DNA from: Pontibacter kalidii
GTDB lineage: Bacteria > Bacteroidota > Bacteroidia > Cytophagales > Hymenobacteraceae
DNA length: 64,000 bases
Direction: 5' to 3'
NCBI RefSeq assembly: GCF_026278245.1
Contig: NZ_CP111079.1
Span: 4,646,501-4,710,500 of the forward strand
Position numbers and translations under genes: made by a program. This document shows positions 17,517-26,347 of the stretch, piece by piece. The stretch's first letter is position 1. Each line of letters starts with the position of its first letter. Below the pieces are notes generated by a model. That model searched no databases. It was given only the letters and a program-made list of their open reading frames with translations, and was not told the DNA's origin.

Positions 17517-18191
17517 ATGAAAAACCTGACATTATTGATAGCCGTGCTTCTTACTACTTTTGTGGCAACAGCGCAGGTAGCTATTATTCAGGATAAGGAC
17601 GGGTACACCAATGTTAGGGAGAAACCGAATGGACAATCACAGGTTATTCATAAACTATACAGTAATGAAGCCTTCTGGTTTGACTATGAAGAAGGTCATG
17701 ATACAAACGAGTGGATTCCTGTCTACATACCTATAAATGCCTTCTCCTTCAGTTCTTCGCAGCCTGACTACATCGAAGGGTTCATACATAAGTCAAGGCT
17801 ACAGCCGCTGGAAAAGCTACAGCCCTACCAAGGTACAGATTTTAAATTTGAATATCTTCTGGAGCCCTTTAAGCTCAATAACCGAATTGTTGAAAAGCAT
17901 GAAGGGAAGTGGGTAAAAACAATTGCAGGCAGACCCGTATGGGGAACGGACGGAAACTTTCCAAGAACACAAGTAAAAGGGGTTACTGCCATAGTTGAGG
18001 GAAAGAAGGTTGAAATAAACACACCTCTCTACAGCGACATCTACGAATGCACGAACACCTTCAAGGTCTATAAGAATGGTGATTCTTATATCGTGTACCA
18101 ATGGAACAGCGATGGAGCTGGTGCTTATCAGGTTGTGTGGGTCTTTACTAAAGATGGACTGAAGCAAAGGCTGGTAGGGACTATGATATGA
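17517..18191 (+). CDS. Secreted protein with N-terminal SH3-like domain
   Basis: 224 aa. A cleavable signal peptide (MKNLTLLIAVLLTTFVATAQ) is followed by a segment like bacterial SH3 domains: VAIIQDKDGYTNVREKPNGQ through IEGFIHKSRLQPL, residues about 21-100. The remaining 120 residues are unrecognised and beta-rich, ending YQVVWVFTKDGLKQRLVGTMI. It is probably periplasmic or surface-located. Base composition is more AT-rich than its neighbours, which may point to transfer. Confidence 0.7.
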   Translation: MKNLTLLIAVLLTTFVATAQVAIIQDKDGYTNVREKPNGQSQVIHKLYSNEAFWFDYEEGHDTNEWIPVYIPINAFSFSSSQPDYIEGFIHKSRLQPLEKLQPYQGTDFKFEYLLEPFKLNNRIVEKHEGKWVKTIAGRPVWGTDGNFPRTQVKGVTAIVEGKKVEINTPLYSDIYECTNTFKVYKNGDSYIVYQWNSDGAGAYQVVWVFTKDGLKQRLVGTMI

Positions 18192-18275
18192 AGAAGAACA
18201 AGGTACAACTAGCTAACAAAGCATAAAAGACCTCCTTCGGCTTAGCCTCGCACACCTCATCTACAAGTCTATCCC

Positions 18276-20483
18276 CTACAGCAACAACAACCCCTTCTCC
18301 CGCAAATCGAACCAGCTCGGCGAGCTGAGGAACTCCGAGAAGTTCAGGTGTGCCTCTGCTGGGAAACTTTCCTCCAGTTGCTTTAATGTGATGGATTCCG
18401 GATAGTCGGGCGTTACTTTCTGTAGCATATCAAATAACCATTGGCCTATAGTAGCGGTGGTTTTCACCTCAAAGTCCTCGCCTTTCTCGAAGAAGGTGAG
18501 CAGGCAGCGCTCAAGGGTCTGGCCTTTTTGCGCGATTATGGTAAAGTCGATGGCCGGCGTGTTGCCCAGCCAGAGCACGCGCGCGTTGGGTCGGGTGCTG
18601 TCGGGGCGGTGCGGGGCAGAGATGGCCTCGGCAATCAGGTTGGGACTCTCCGTGGTGCGCGGCACTTTAAAATCAAACCAGAAGGAGAGCTTCTCCTCCA
18701 GGCCTACGCCGTGCATGTAATTGTAGAGTGCCTTGGCCAGTCCCTCGCCAAACAACGTATGGTCGGTGCCCTTGGGGTCGTCGTGCCACAGGTCGTTGTT
18801 GGCGAAATCGCCTTCGGGCGGGCCCACCTTCACCACGCCATACTTCTCCGGGTTCTTGCCGATGGGGCTGTGTGCCGTCATGCTGAAGCGGTGCCAGTAA
18901 CCTGACTGGATCACGCCGGTTTCAAACAGCTGCCGCACCACCTCCAGCGAGTCTATCGTCTCCTGGGCCGTTTGTGTTGGGAAGCCATACATGAGGTAGG
19001 CGTGCACCATAATGCCCGCCTGCGTAAAGCTATCGGTTACGCGGGCCACCTGCTCTATACTGACGCCTTTGGCCATGAGCTGCAGCAGCCTATCCGAGGC
19101 CACCTCCAGGCCACCCGACACGGCAATACAGCCTGAGGCAGCCAGCAGGCGGCACAAATCAGGCGTAAAGGTCTTCTCAAAGCGGATGTTCCCCCACCAG
19201 CTGATCTTCACGCCACGACGAATCAGCTCGATGGCCATGTCGCGGAGTGGAGCAGGCGGGGCGGCCTCGTCTACAAAATGGAAGCCAGTTTGGCCGGTCT
19301 GGGCGATGATCTGCTCGATGCGGTCTACCAGCAGCGTGGCCGGGGCCACATCGTAACGGTTGATATAATCCAGCGTAACGTCGCAGAACGAGCAGCGTTT
19401 CCAGTAGCAGCCGTGGGCGATGGTGAGCTTATTCCAGCGGCCATCGCTCCAGAGGCGGTGCATCGGGTTGATCACGTCTATCACCGACAGGTAATCAGGC
19501 AAAGGCAGGTCGCTGTAATCGGGCGTGCCTACTTCGTTGTGCGGAATATCCGGGTCGGTGCAGCCGTTCAGGTACTTTACCTCGCCATCGGCAAGTATAA
19601 ACGTGCGCTGCAGCTGCCCGGCCCCGCGCTCGCCCTGCAGGTGCTCGAGCAGTTTTAGCCATGGACCTTCGCCGTCGTCCAGCGTCACGAAATCAATATA
19701 CTTAAACAGGCGCGGCTCGCGCAGGCTGCGCAGTTCCGTATTAGGGTAGCCGCCGCCCATCGCTGTTTTTATACTTGGGTAGTGCTCCTTAATATACTTG
19801 GCCATGCGCAGGCCGCCATACAGGTTGCCCGGAAAAGGGATGGAGAAGCCCACCACATCAGGCTGTACCTGTTGCAGGCGCTCTTCCAATAGCTCCAGTA
19901 ACATAAGGTCCACGAGGCTCGGCTGTTCCTGCAGCGCCTCCTCCAGCGGATCGAAGGACGTGGCTGAAAGAGCCAGCTTCTCGGCATAGCGGCTAAAGGC
20001 AAAGTAGGGTGAAATGGTTTCCTTGATCAGGTCGCCCAGATCCTCTAAGTATAAAGTAGCCAGGTAGCGGGCCCTGTCGGTAATGCCCATACTTCCGAAA
20101 GCCCAGTCGATGTCCTCCACCTGATCGAAGCGCGATGCCTCGGGCAGAAAGCGGCTGTAGCTGATCTGCTGTGCCAGCGTGTGGTCCTTGTTCTGTAGAA
20201 AGCGGATGACCGGCTCTATGGTATTCAGGTAGTCGCGCTTCAGATGCAAAATGCGGAGGCTGTTGTCGGAGAGCTCGTAATCGCCCTGCTCTATCGCCTC
20301 AAAAATACGCTGAAGCCCTTTACGGGAGAACATGCGCAGCACCAGCTCTATGCCCAAATCGGCCTGCACCACCTTATAGCCGCGGCCGGTTAAAAAGCCT
20401 TTGAGGTAGGCGGTGGCGGGGTATGGCGTGTTCAGTTGGGTGAGCGGTGGCGTTATGAGCAGGATGGTTGGCTTCTTCTCCAA
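18276..20483 (-). CDS. B12-binding-type radical SAM protein
   Basis: 735 aa. The N-terminus (TILLITPPLTQLNTPYPATAYLKGFL) and the segment PDVVGFSIPFPGNLYGGLRMAKYIKEHYP resemble the cobalamin-binding fold of B12-dependent radical SAM enzymes. A central HGCYWKRCSFCDV places the cluster-binding cysteines at about 359, 364 and 367, that is C-x4-C-x2-C and not the commoner C-x3-C-x2-C. Radical SAM barrel segments follow (GFHFVDEAAPP, GGLEVASDRLLQLMAKGV, VHAYLMYGFPTQT). Substrate unknown. It stands alone, 1.7 kb from the riboswitch-controlled B12 uptake genes. Confidence 0.85.
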   Translation of the reverse strand: MEKKPTILLITPPLTQLNTPYPATAYLKGFLTGRGYKVVQADLGIELVLRMFSRKGLQRIFEAIEQGDYELSDNSLRILHLKRDYLNTIEPVIRFLQNKDHTLAQQISYSRFLPEASRFDQVEDIDWAFGSMGITDRARYLATLYLEDLGDLIKETISPYFAFSRYAEKLALSATSFDPLEEALQEQPSLVDLMLLELLEERLQQVQPDVVGFSIPFPGNLYGGLRMAKYIKEHYPSIKTAMGGGYPNTELRSLREPRLFKYIDFVTLDDGEGPWLKLLEHLQGERGAGQLQRTFILADGEVKYLNGCTDPDIPHNEVGTPDYSDLPLPDYLSVIDVINPMHRLWSDGRWNKLTIAHGCYWKRCSFCDVTLDYINRYDVAPATLLVDRIEQIIAQTGQTGFHFVDEAAPPAPLRDMAIELIRRGVKISWWGNIRFEKTFTPDLCRLLAASGCIAVSGGLEVASDRLLQLMAKGVSIEQVARVTDSFTQAGIMVHAYLMYGFPTQTAQETIDSLEVVRQLFETGVIQSGYWHRFSMTAHSPIGKNPEKYGVVKVGPPEGDFANNDLWHDDPKGTDHTLFGEGLAKALYNYMHGVGLEEKLSFWFDFKVPRTTESPNLIAEAISAPHRPDSTRPNARVLWLGNTPAIDFTIIAQKGQTLERCLLTFFEKGEDFEVKTTATIGQWLFDMLQKVTPDYPESITLKQLEESFPAEAHLNFSEFLSSPSWFDLREKGLLLL

Positions 20484-20783
20484 GATAAGTCAGCTTTAAA
20501 GTATGAATATGGCGGCGGCAGGGCCAAAGCACAAAAGTACGGATAATGGCGCACAATTAAGAGCCGCCCTTATGCAACAGCCGGGGTAGGGGTAGAGGTT
20601 CACCCTGCTCTTTTATAGAGGCAGCACTGCGATGAAAAAAGTGATGGAGGTGTGTTTTATACTTAAAATATATTTTATATAAAGTATTTGGTATTTATTA
20701 TTTAGCTGATTATATTTGTTTGATGAAAGATAATTGCTGCTGAGGAAGTTAACCGCTACACCGCCATGCAAAAGCCCGCTACC

Positions 20784-21098
20784 ATGAACACCCTGAAAAC
20801 CCTGCAGATGGTACTGACCACGCTGCTATTGGTACTTGCCATACTTGCTCTGCATTGGCAGGAGGGCGTTGGTCAGAAAAGCCGGGTGGCGGATGGCGAC
20901 CCAAAGGAGGAAGCTGCGCCTGTTAAGGAGCCGGTGTACGCGGATTGCTGCTTGCAGCACGCCTTGCAGGCTGCGGAGGGCGGAGATACCTTCACCGGTC
21001 AGATCCACCTCAAGCATGTGGAACAGGTGTTTCAGCTCGGGACTCTGATGCTGCTGGAGGCTGACTCTGCCAGGCACATTGCGGCGTCTCTTAATTAA
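20784..21098 (+). CDS. Small single-pass membrane or secreted protein
   Basis: About 104 aa from the ATG at 20784 (an upstream in-frame ATG at 20766 adds six residues). The N-terminal hydrophobic segment MVLTTLLLVLAILAL may be an uncleaved anchor. The rest is hydrophilic with a CC pair (YADCCLQHALQAAEGG). No family is recognised. A strong terminator follows at 21133. Confidence 0.6.
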   Translation: MNTLKTLQMVLTTLLLVLAILALHWQEGVGQKSRVADGDPKEEAAPVKEPVYADCCLQHALQAAEGGDTFTGQIHLKHVEQVFQLGTLMLLEADSARHIAASLN

Positions 21099-21132
21099 AG
21101 GATCCCCCTTACCAACTAATACCCTGTAAAGC

Positions 21133-21166
21133 AAAAGCCTGCGTTGTTATACGCAGGCTTTTTTTA
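21133..21166 (+). terminator. Rho-independent terminator
   Basis: AAAAGCCTGCG / CGCAGGCTTTT, 11 bp, 8-nt loop, T run; it ends the small membrane-protein gene and faces the oppositely oriented gene at 21195. Confidence 0.9.
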
Positions 21167-21194
21167 TTTCCCCGGAGGTATAGGTTGTCCATCT

Positions 21195-21419
21195 TTACTT
21201 CAGTACTTTATCCACAGCTTTGCTAACGCCCGGTACGATGGCCAGCACCGTGAGCGAGAGCAGCACGAAGAGCACAAAGAAACTGCGCAGCAAGCGCCCC
21301 GGAAAGTCGGCGTGCAGGCCGAACGTATAGAGCTCCAGCGCTAATGCCAGCAGCAGGCAGCTAAGGGCGATGAGCAGCAGCTTGCGGCGCAGCTGTGGTT
21401 TAAGGATCGGCTTTGGCAT
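21195..21419 (-). CDS. Small two-TM membrane protein
   Basis: 74 aa. A basic N-terminus (MPKPILKPQLRRK) is followed by two hydrophobic helices, LLLIALSCLLLALALELYTF and SFFVLFVLLSLTVLAIV, and a short basic tail. No family is recognised. It is convergent with the preceding gene. Confidence 0.6.
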   Translation of the reverse strand: MPKPILKPQLRRKLLLIALSCLLLALALELYTFGLHADFPGRLLRSFFVLFVLLSLTVLAIVPGVSKAVDKVLK

Positions 21420-21471
21420 AGCAGGCGTTGTTTACACCCAAAGATAGGGAAGCGGCAGACATATTAGAAAA

Positions 21472-21630
21472 TCAGGAATGGCCTTTTTCTGCCTCGCTCT
21501 CCTCTTCGGCATCTGGCTGCTGCTCCGGCTCCGGTGGCGGTGCCTGCTTGTCCTGCCGCACTTTCTCTATGTCCGACGAGTCGTCTTTGGTGTTTTCCCT
21601 GGGCGGTTGTTTTGGCTTGTTCTCCTCCAT
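21472..21630 (-). CDS. Small acidic hydrophilic protein
   Basis: 52 aa from the ATG at 21630, MEENKPKQPPRENTKDDSSD through EEESEAEKGHS. It is entirely charged, Pro/Gln/Glu-rich and probably disordered. The frame extends far upstream, but that part lacks coding character. It resembles in composition the tiny proteins encoded at 29.1-29.9 kb. An AAGTATAA word lies just upstream. Confidence 0.45.
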   Translation of the reverse strand: MEENKPKQPPRENTKDDSSDIEKVRQDKQAPPPEPEQQPDAEEESEAEKGHS

Positions 21631-21782
21631 GGCAAGTATAAGGTATCGTTCTAGGCTAATGTACGGGTAAGGCTTCTCATCGGTGTAGTTTTCAACAATA
21701 AACTCTGCCCAGACGTACACTCTCATAAGCCACAGCCAGGTACAGCTGGTATAGGCAAGTATGTTTAACTGGAATAGTTTAG

Positions 21783-22079
21783 ATGATGAATACACAAAAG
21801 ATAAGATCAGCTTTTTTTGCACTGATAGCCACAGCTGTGGCCACTTTTGGCTTGGCAGCCTGCGACACCGGCACCAGCCCCGGCGAGACGAACGTTGAAC
21901 GAAGCGATCATGTTGACGAAGGGAGTATAGTGGGCGATAATGATGAGAACCGGGTAGAAGCGGAGCGCGATACCATGGAGCAGCCTTATGAGCGCGCCGA
22001 GGAAGGCTCTGCCGTGCATGCCGGCGATGGCACAGGCGAAGGCACAGAACGCGACGATGTGAAGAAGGAGGATCAGTAG
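21783..22079 (+). CDS. Small acidic lipoprotein
   Basis: 98 aa. Signal peptide with lipobox FGLAAC (Cys near residue 27), then a highly acidic disordered tail rich in Glu, Asp and Gly (ERSDHVDEGSIVGDNDENR). No family is recognised. It is divergent from the small acidic protein at 21472-21630 across about 150 bp and ends at the palindromic terminator shared with the BtuG-like gene. Confidence 0.65.
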   Translation: MMNTQKIRSAFFALIATAVATFGLAACDTGTSPGETNVERSDHVDEGSIVGDNDENRVEAERDTMEQPYERAEEGSAVHAGDGTGEGTERDDVKKEDQ

Positions 22080-22095
22080 CGGCTAACCTACAGGC

Positions 22096-22152
22096 AAGTA
22101 TAAACAAAGCAGCCTGCCCCGGTTTTCGGAGCAGGCTGCTTTGTTTATACTT
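22096..22152. terminator. Bidirectional terminator with AAGTATAA at both ends
   Basis: Two 22-nt arms (22096-22117 and 22131-22152) are perfect inverse complements around a 13-nt loop. The arms start and end with AAGTATAA / TTATACTT and include a GC-rich core AGCAGCCTGC. It separates convergent genes and should stop transcription from both sides. Confidence 0.85.
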
Positions 22153-22177
22153 AATAAGGCATGTAATGTAGACAGAC

Positions 22178-23287
22178 TTAGTTGAACATAAAGCCGTTCG
22201 GGCCAATGCCCGCTTTAAAACTGCTGACCTGTGTGCCGTCCGGGCTGTATACATATACAGTGCCGTCGCCAGACCAGTTGTTATGATCACCTCCGTAGAT
22301 ATTACCCGTTTCCGGATCTACGCCCATGCCATGAAAGCTTCTATCAATGATCACGGTGCTGCTCAGGCTGGAAGCATTGATGTCCTGCACCAAGGTTTTG
22401 CCGTCATAGTTAAAGTATAGCTTATCGCCGCTTCCGTTGATAGCCAGGTTTGCGGGCATGGTTCTGTTGCTGTCAAAGGTAAAGGTCTGCACGTTCTGAG
22501 TGGTCAGCGTCACCCTGTTAAGGGCTCCCGCAGTTGTCAGCGTGTAGTCTATCGCAGACCAATCGGAAGTATACATAACTTTACCTGCACTCAGCACCCA
22601 AAGGTTTTTGTTGCGGTCCAGGACCAGGTTAGTAGGAGAGTCGGATACGGTGATGGTGTTCTCCACCGCGTCTGTTGCCGTGTTGATAACCGTAATCGTG
22701 TTCTCCCCGCTATTGGCCACATACAGTTTGCTATCGACAAGTATAAGTTCTTCAGGCTGTGGGCCTACCGGTATGCTTTTAGTTATCTGCATCGTTTTTA
22801 AATCGATAACCGACACCCGGCCCGGCTCGCCATATACAACCCACTCGGTTACATAAGCTTTGTCGGCATCCAGGGCTGCAAAGTAGCGGGGCTGCTTCAG
22901 GTTTTCCAGCACAGCCTCCGTCTTGAAAGTATAGGCGTTTACCACCTCAATCTTGTTGCTATTGTTTACCGTGATGTAAGCGCGGTCCTCCACCAGGTCC
23001 AGGTCCGTCAACACATCGCCTAATGGTCTATCCGCATTGGCTTTGCTGAAGATATTATTGGCAACCGTGTGCCCGGCACTGTCGCTCATGAAGGAAACGG
23101 AGGCGTTGGTGTGCGTGTAGTTTCCCTCGTTCAGTACAAATACGCCCTTCTGGTCATATGGCCCCCGAACCTCGACAGGGAGTTCCGGTTCTACATCATT
23201 TTTGTCGTCGCAACTGGTAAAGCCAATGGAGGTAAGAGCCAGCGTGGCTGCCAGGAAAAAGCTGCGGAAAAAATTGGTTTTTTTCAT
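22178..23287 (-). CDS. BtuG-like surface beta-propeller lipoprotein (DUF5074/YncE-like)
   Basis: 369 aa. The lipobox IGFTSC (Cys at about 26) is followed by DDKND, an acidic surface-export-type tract. The body is a seven-bladed YncE-like propeller: GVFVLNEGNYTHTNASVSF, KLYVANSGENTITVINTATD, NLWVLSAG and others. In Bacteroides, BtuG propellers of this type sit in cobalamin-riboswitch operons with BtuB, bind B12 very tightly and hand it to BtuB. Here the gene follows the BtuB-like gene by 22 bp under the riboswitch, so a BtuG role is the best inference. Confidence 0.82.
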   Translation of the reverse strand: MKKTNFFRSFFLAATLALTSIGFTSCDDKNDVEPELPVEVRGPYDQKGVFVLNEGNYTHTNASVSFMSDSAGHTVANNIFSKANADRPLGDVLTDLDLVEDRAYITVNNSNKIEVVNAYTFKTEAVLENLKQPRYFAALDADKAYVTEWVVYGEPGRVSVIDLKTMQITKSIPVGPQPEELILVDSKLYVANSGENTITVINTATDAVENTITVSDSPTNLVLDRNKNLWVLSAGKVMYTSDWSAIDYTLTTAGALNRVTLTTQNVQTFTFDSNRTMPANLAINGSGDKLYFNYDGKTLVQDINASSLSSTVIIDRSFHGMGVDPETGNIYGGDHNNWSGDGTVYVYSPDGTQVSSFKAGIGPNGFMFN

Positions 23288-23309
23288 TATGGTTTAAGTA
23301 AGAGTATAA

Positions 23310-25229
23310 TTAAGGAATAATAAAGCGTAGGCTGAACGTATAGCCGCGTGGCGGCATGGCCCGGTAAGCCATGGTTTGGTAGGCGGCATTGGTTAGGTTG
23401 TCGGAGCGGAGCGTGAGCAGCAGCGTGTTTTGCCCCAGTTGTAGTTTCCGGCTCAGGGAAAGGTTCAGAAGCATAAAGTCGTCGAGGTGGCTGGTTTCGG
23501 AGTTGGAGGTATAGCGCAGGCCGGTGTAGTTTAAATTGCCCAACAGGCTCCAGTTTTTATAGTTGGCATCCGCAGCAAGTATGGCTTTGTGGCGCGGCAC
23601 ATACATGAGCTGCTTGCCTTTGTCGCTTCCGCTGCCCTCGTATACTGCTGCCTGTACCGACGAGGTATACGTATAGCCAGCCGTGGAACGGAGCTTGAGA
23701 TCGCCGAGCGTGGCGGTGGCTGTGGTGCTGAGTTCTATCCCCTTGCTCTCCACTTTCTGCAGGTTGGTCGGGCGCCAGAGGCCGGTGCGATTCGGGGCCC
23801 ACTGAATCCAGTCGTCAATGAGCATGTAGTAGCCGGTAGCTTCTGTTTCTAATAGGAAGGTGTTGCCCTGCACGAGCACGTGGCGCAGGCCGAGTTCGTA
23901 GTTCCAGCCCTGCTCCGGCTTCAGGTCGGGGTTGCCGGCCCCTGCCCAGAAGCGGTCGTTGAGGGTGGGCACGCGGTAACTGCCGCTGGCATTACCTTTG
24001 AGCGATACCTGGTGCCGGTTGCTGTTCAAAAACTTCCAGTTAAAGCCCAGTGCCGGAGTTAATGGCGGATTATAGTTTTCGACAAGTGCCTGGCGCAAGT
24101 TCAGGGTAAGTTGCAGGGGCTGCACCGGGTCGTAGCGGAAAAGGGCGAACAAGGAAGCGCGGCTTTCCTCTTGCTCACTGGCGTAGCCATCATTCCTTGC
24201 CACAAAATGCTGCAGGTTAACTCCACCGCGCAGGCTCCAGCGCTCGCCATAGGTATAGGTCTGCTCCGCCTGCAACTGGTAGGTATCCACATCCGCCTTT
24301 GAGTCGGTGCTATTATCGGTATAGTGCAGGAGATCGTTAAAGTAGGCCAGCTTCACGTCTGTTTGCCCCAGTTGGCTCTGGTGTTGCAGCGCTGCCATCA
24401 GGCGCAGGCTTTCGTCCAGCTGCATGGCATTGGTATTCACAGAACCCATGGCCGGCTGCAGCTCCCGGTCCGAGAAGGTATACCAGCCATGCAGGCTCAA
24501 CTCGGTGCTGGGGGAGATCTGCCAGTTCAGATCCTGCGTAAGCCCGTGCTGCTGCACCTGCGCGTGCTCCTGCCGTACTTCGGGCGTGCCAAATCGGCTC
24601 AGGTCTCTGTAGGTAAAGTTGTTTTTTGCCAGGTTCCCGTAGGCGCTGAGGGCATAGCTGAAGTCCTTGCTGCCGTAGCCCAGGCTGCCGCTGCCAAAGT
24701 ATTTTCCAAAGCTGCCTGTCTCCAGCTTCAGGTCACCGCCAAAACCTTCAATGTTATACTTGGGAGAATTTAGAAGCACAGCTCCGCCTATGGCCCCGCT
24801 GCCATAGGTAGCCGCAGCCGCGCCGTGCTGCAGGGCCACATCCCCGATGCCGCTCAGGGGTAAGACAGAGAAATCGGCTTGCCCTAGGATAGGAGAAGCG
24901 ATGTGGAGCCCGTTCCAGAGTACAGCCGTTTGGGAGGCATTAGTGCCCCGGAAAGCCACCGTAGAACTTCCGCTGGCGCCATAGGTTTTAAAGTAAAGGG
25001 GAGTGCGGGCCTGCAGGGCCTCGGCCAGAGAGCCGGAGCTATAGGTGCTCAGGAAGGCGCTATCGAGCTGCACCACGCGGCTGCCGGCGGCGTACACCTC
25101 AGCGGGCTTGCCAAATACCTCCACGGTGCGCAGTTCGTAAGCAGTGGTATCCTGCTGCGCCAGGGCAACGGCAGGTATAGTGCCCAGGCAGGCGCAAAGC
25201 CATACTTTCAGGAAAGAGAATTTTGCCAA
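23310..25229 (-). CDS. btuB: TonB-dependent outer-membrane cobalamin receptor (BtuB-like)
   Basis: 639 aa with a signal peptide ending ALAQQ. A plug domain follows (YELRTVEVFGKPAEVY, then SSTVAFRGTNASQTAVLWNGLHI and YGSGAIGGAVLLNS), then a beta-barrel of about 22 strands ending GYTFSLRFIIP with the terminal aromatic-type strand. It imports a substrate using TonB energy. Because its transcript begins with a cobalamin riboswitch, B12 or a cobinamide is the likely ligand. It heads the two-gene operon with the BtuG-like propeller. Confidence 0.92.
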   Translation of the reverse strand: MAKFSFLKVWLCACLGTIPAVALAQQDTTAYELRTVEVFGKPAEVYAAGSRVVQLDSAFLSTYSSGSLAEALQARTPLYFKTYGASGSSTVAFRGTNASQTAVLWNGLHIASPILGQADFSVLPLSGIGDVALQHGAAAATYGSGAIGGAVLLNSPKYNIEGFGGDLKLETGSFGKYFGSGSLGYGSKDFSYALSAYGNLAKNNFTYRDLSRFGTPEVRQEHAQVQQHGLTQDLNWQISPSTELSLHGWYTFSDRELQPAMGSVNTNAMQLDESLRLMAALQHQSQLGQTDVKLAYFNDLLHYTDNSTDSKADVDTYQLQAEQTYTYGERWSLRGGVNLQHFVARNDGYASEQEESRASLFALFRYDPVQPLQLTLNLRQALVENYNPPLTPALGFNWKFLNSNRHQVSLKGNASGSYRVPTLNDRFWAGAGNPDLKPEQGWNYELGLRHVLVQGNTFLLETEATGYYMLIDDWIQWAPNRTGLWRPTNLQKVESKGIELSTTATATLGDLKLRSTAGYTYTSSVQAAVYEGSGSDKGKQLMYVPRHKAILAADANYKNWSLLGNLNYTGLRYTSNSETSHLDDFMLLNLSLSRKLQLGQNTLLLTLRSDNLTNAAYQTMAYRAMPPRGYTFSLRFIIP

Positions 25230-25344
25230 AATACAGTGTGCTTACATCCCGAAGCATACTTAAGGGCAGAAAGGCAGGAACAGCGATCGCGCTAAAGTAT
25301 AGCGGTGGCCGTGCAGCTTTTTACCCGAAAGCATACGACAAATT

Positions 25345-25530
25345 CAGTGTCGGACTGGCAGGTCTCCTGGCTCTCTTCAGTTAGCGCGCCTTCCCATGCA
25401 GCGTGCGCCGCACAGTGGCCAAGGTGTTGGCTAACCCTTTTTAAGAAGATGACAGTTGCGGGAACAGCGCAGGACTCACACCTGCTTCCCTTTTAAGGCC
25501 ATAAAACGGCAGTTTTACGGCCACCAATCT
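25345..25530 (-). ncRNA. Cobalamin riboswitch
   Basis: On the minus strand upstream of the BtuB-like gene. The B12-box AGCCAGGAGACCTGCC (complement of 25357-25372) is exact. Further upstream in the RNA lie the conserved core pieces GGGAAGCAGGTG, GAGTCCTGCGCTGTTCCCGC and AACTG (about 25449-25495), and GGTGGCC opens the 5' end. The element ends about 115 bp before the start codon. Cobalamin binding should switch the operon off. Confidence 0.93.
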
Positions 25531-25535
25531 AAAGG

Positions 25536-25543
25536 CAAAGGTA
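25536..25543 (-). promoter_or_regulatory. Candidate -7 element for the riboswitch operon
   Basis: TACCTTTG on the minus strand fits TAnnTTTG and would start transcription right at the 5' end of the riboswitch. The -33 element is weak. Confidence 0.5.
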
Positions 25544-25585
25544 GGGAACATTTTTCATTTATCAGTTACCAACTACCATTGCTGT

Positions 25586-25593
25586 TAACTTTG
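25586..25593 (+). promoter_or_regulatory. Candidate -7 element for the alkylpurine glycosylase gene
   Basis: TAACTTTG fits TAnnTTTG, 53 bp before the GTG start. No clear TTTG lies 19-20 bp upstream, so support is modest. Confidence 0.35.
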
Positions 25594-25645
25594 AACTTAA
25601 GAGCACGTACCCCAACAACGAATAACGAGTAACCAATAACTAATC

Positions 25646-26245
25646 GTGAAGCTACCGAAGGAGTTTTATACCCGCCCCGATGTGGTGCAGTTGGCGCAGG
25701 AACTGCTGGGTAAGCGCTTGTATACTTGTGTGGATGGCATGCTTACCGGCGGGATGATTGTGGAGACGGAGGCCTACTCCGGAGAGAACGACCGCGCCTG
25801 CCATGCCCACCTCAACCGCCGCACCGCGCGCACCGAGATCATGTACCAGGAGGGTGGGGTGGCCTATGTATACTTAATCTACGGCATGTACCACCTCTTC
25901 AACATCATCACCAACAAGAAAGACAAAGCCGACGCCGTACTGATACGCGCCATAGAGCCGGAAATGGGGGTGGAGGAGATGGTGCTGCGCCGGGGCTTCC
26001 AAAGTATAAAGCCAAACCTGACGGCCGGGCCGGGAGTGTTAAGTATAGCCCTCGGGATAGACAGGAAGCTCTACGGCGCCAATCTCACCGGTGACACCAT
26101 CTGGCTGGAGGACAAAGGCACCGTGTTGCCTGAAGAGAGTATAGCCACCGGCCCACGCATCGGCGTAGAATACGCCGGCGAGGACGCCCAGCTGCCCTGG
26201 CGCTTCTGGGTGAAGGGGAATAAATGGGTGAGTAAGAAGAGGTGA
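25646..26245 (+). CDS. DNA-3-methyladenine glycosylase (AAG/MPG family)
   Basis: 199 aa, GTG start. It removes alkylated purines such as 3-methyladenine in base excision repair. Family motifs are ELLGKRLYTCVDGMLTGGMI, VETEAYSGENDRACHA with the catalytic Glu (about residue 42), RTARTEIMYQEGGVAYVYLIYGMYHLFNIIT and TAGPGVLSIALGI. Two AAGTATA-type words fall inside the reading frame (QSIKP and LSIA codons). It is a single gene, next to the repeat-rich region. Confidence 0.95.
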   Translation: MKLPKEFYTRPDVVQLAQELLGKRLYTCVDGMLTGGMIVETEAYSGENDRACHAHLNRRTARTEIMYQEGGVAYVYLIYGMYHLFNIITNKKDKADAVLIRAIEPEMGVEEMVLRRGFQSIKPNLTAGPGVLSIALGIDRKLYGANLTGDTIWLEDKGTVLPEESIATGPRIGVEYAGEDAQLPWRFWVKGNKWVSKKR

Positions 26246-26347
26246 GGTCTTTCGTATAGCTGTGGTTTCTACTTCATACTTGCCTGGCTGAGCCATACTT
26301 TATACTTCCCTGGCGCAAGCGTAGGCTTGTGCCTCTCTTAGCTCCTG

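Noticed and set aside
22096-22152. Attachment site or integron core
   Set aside because: It has a loop and serves as a shared terminator between convergent genes, and no integrase is nearby.
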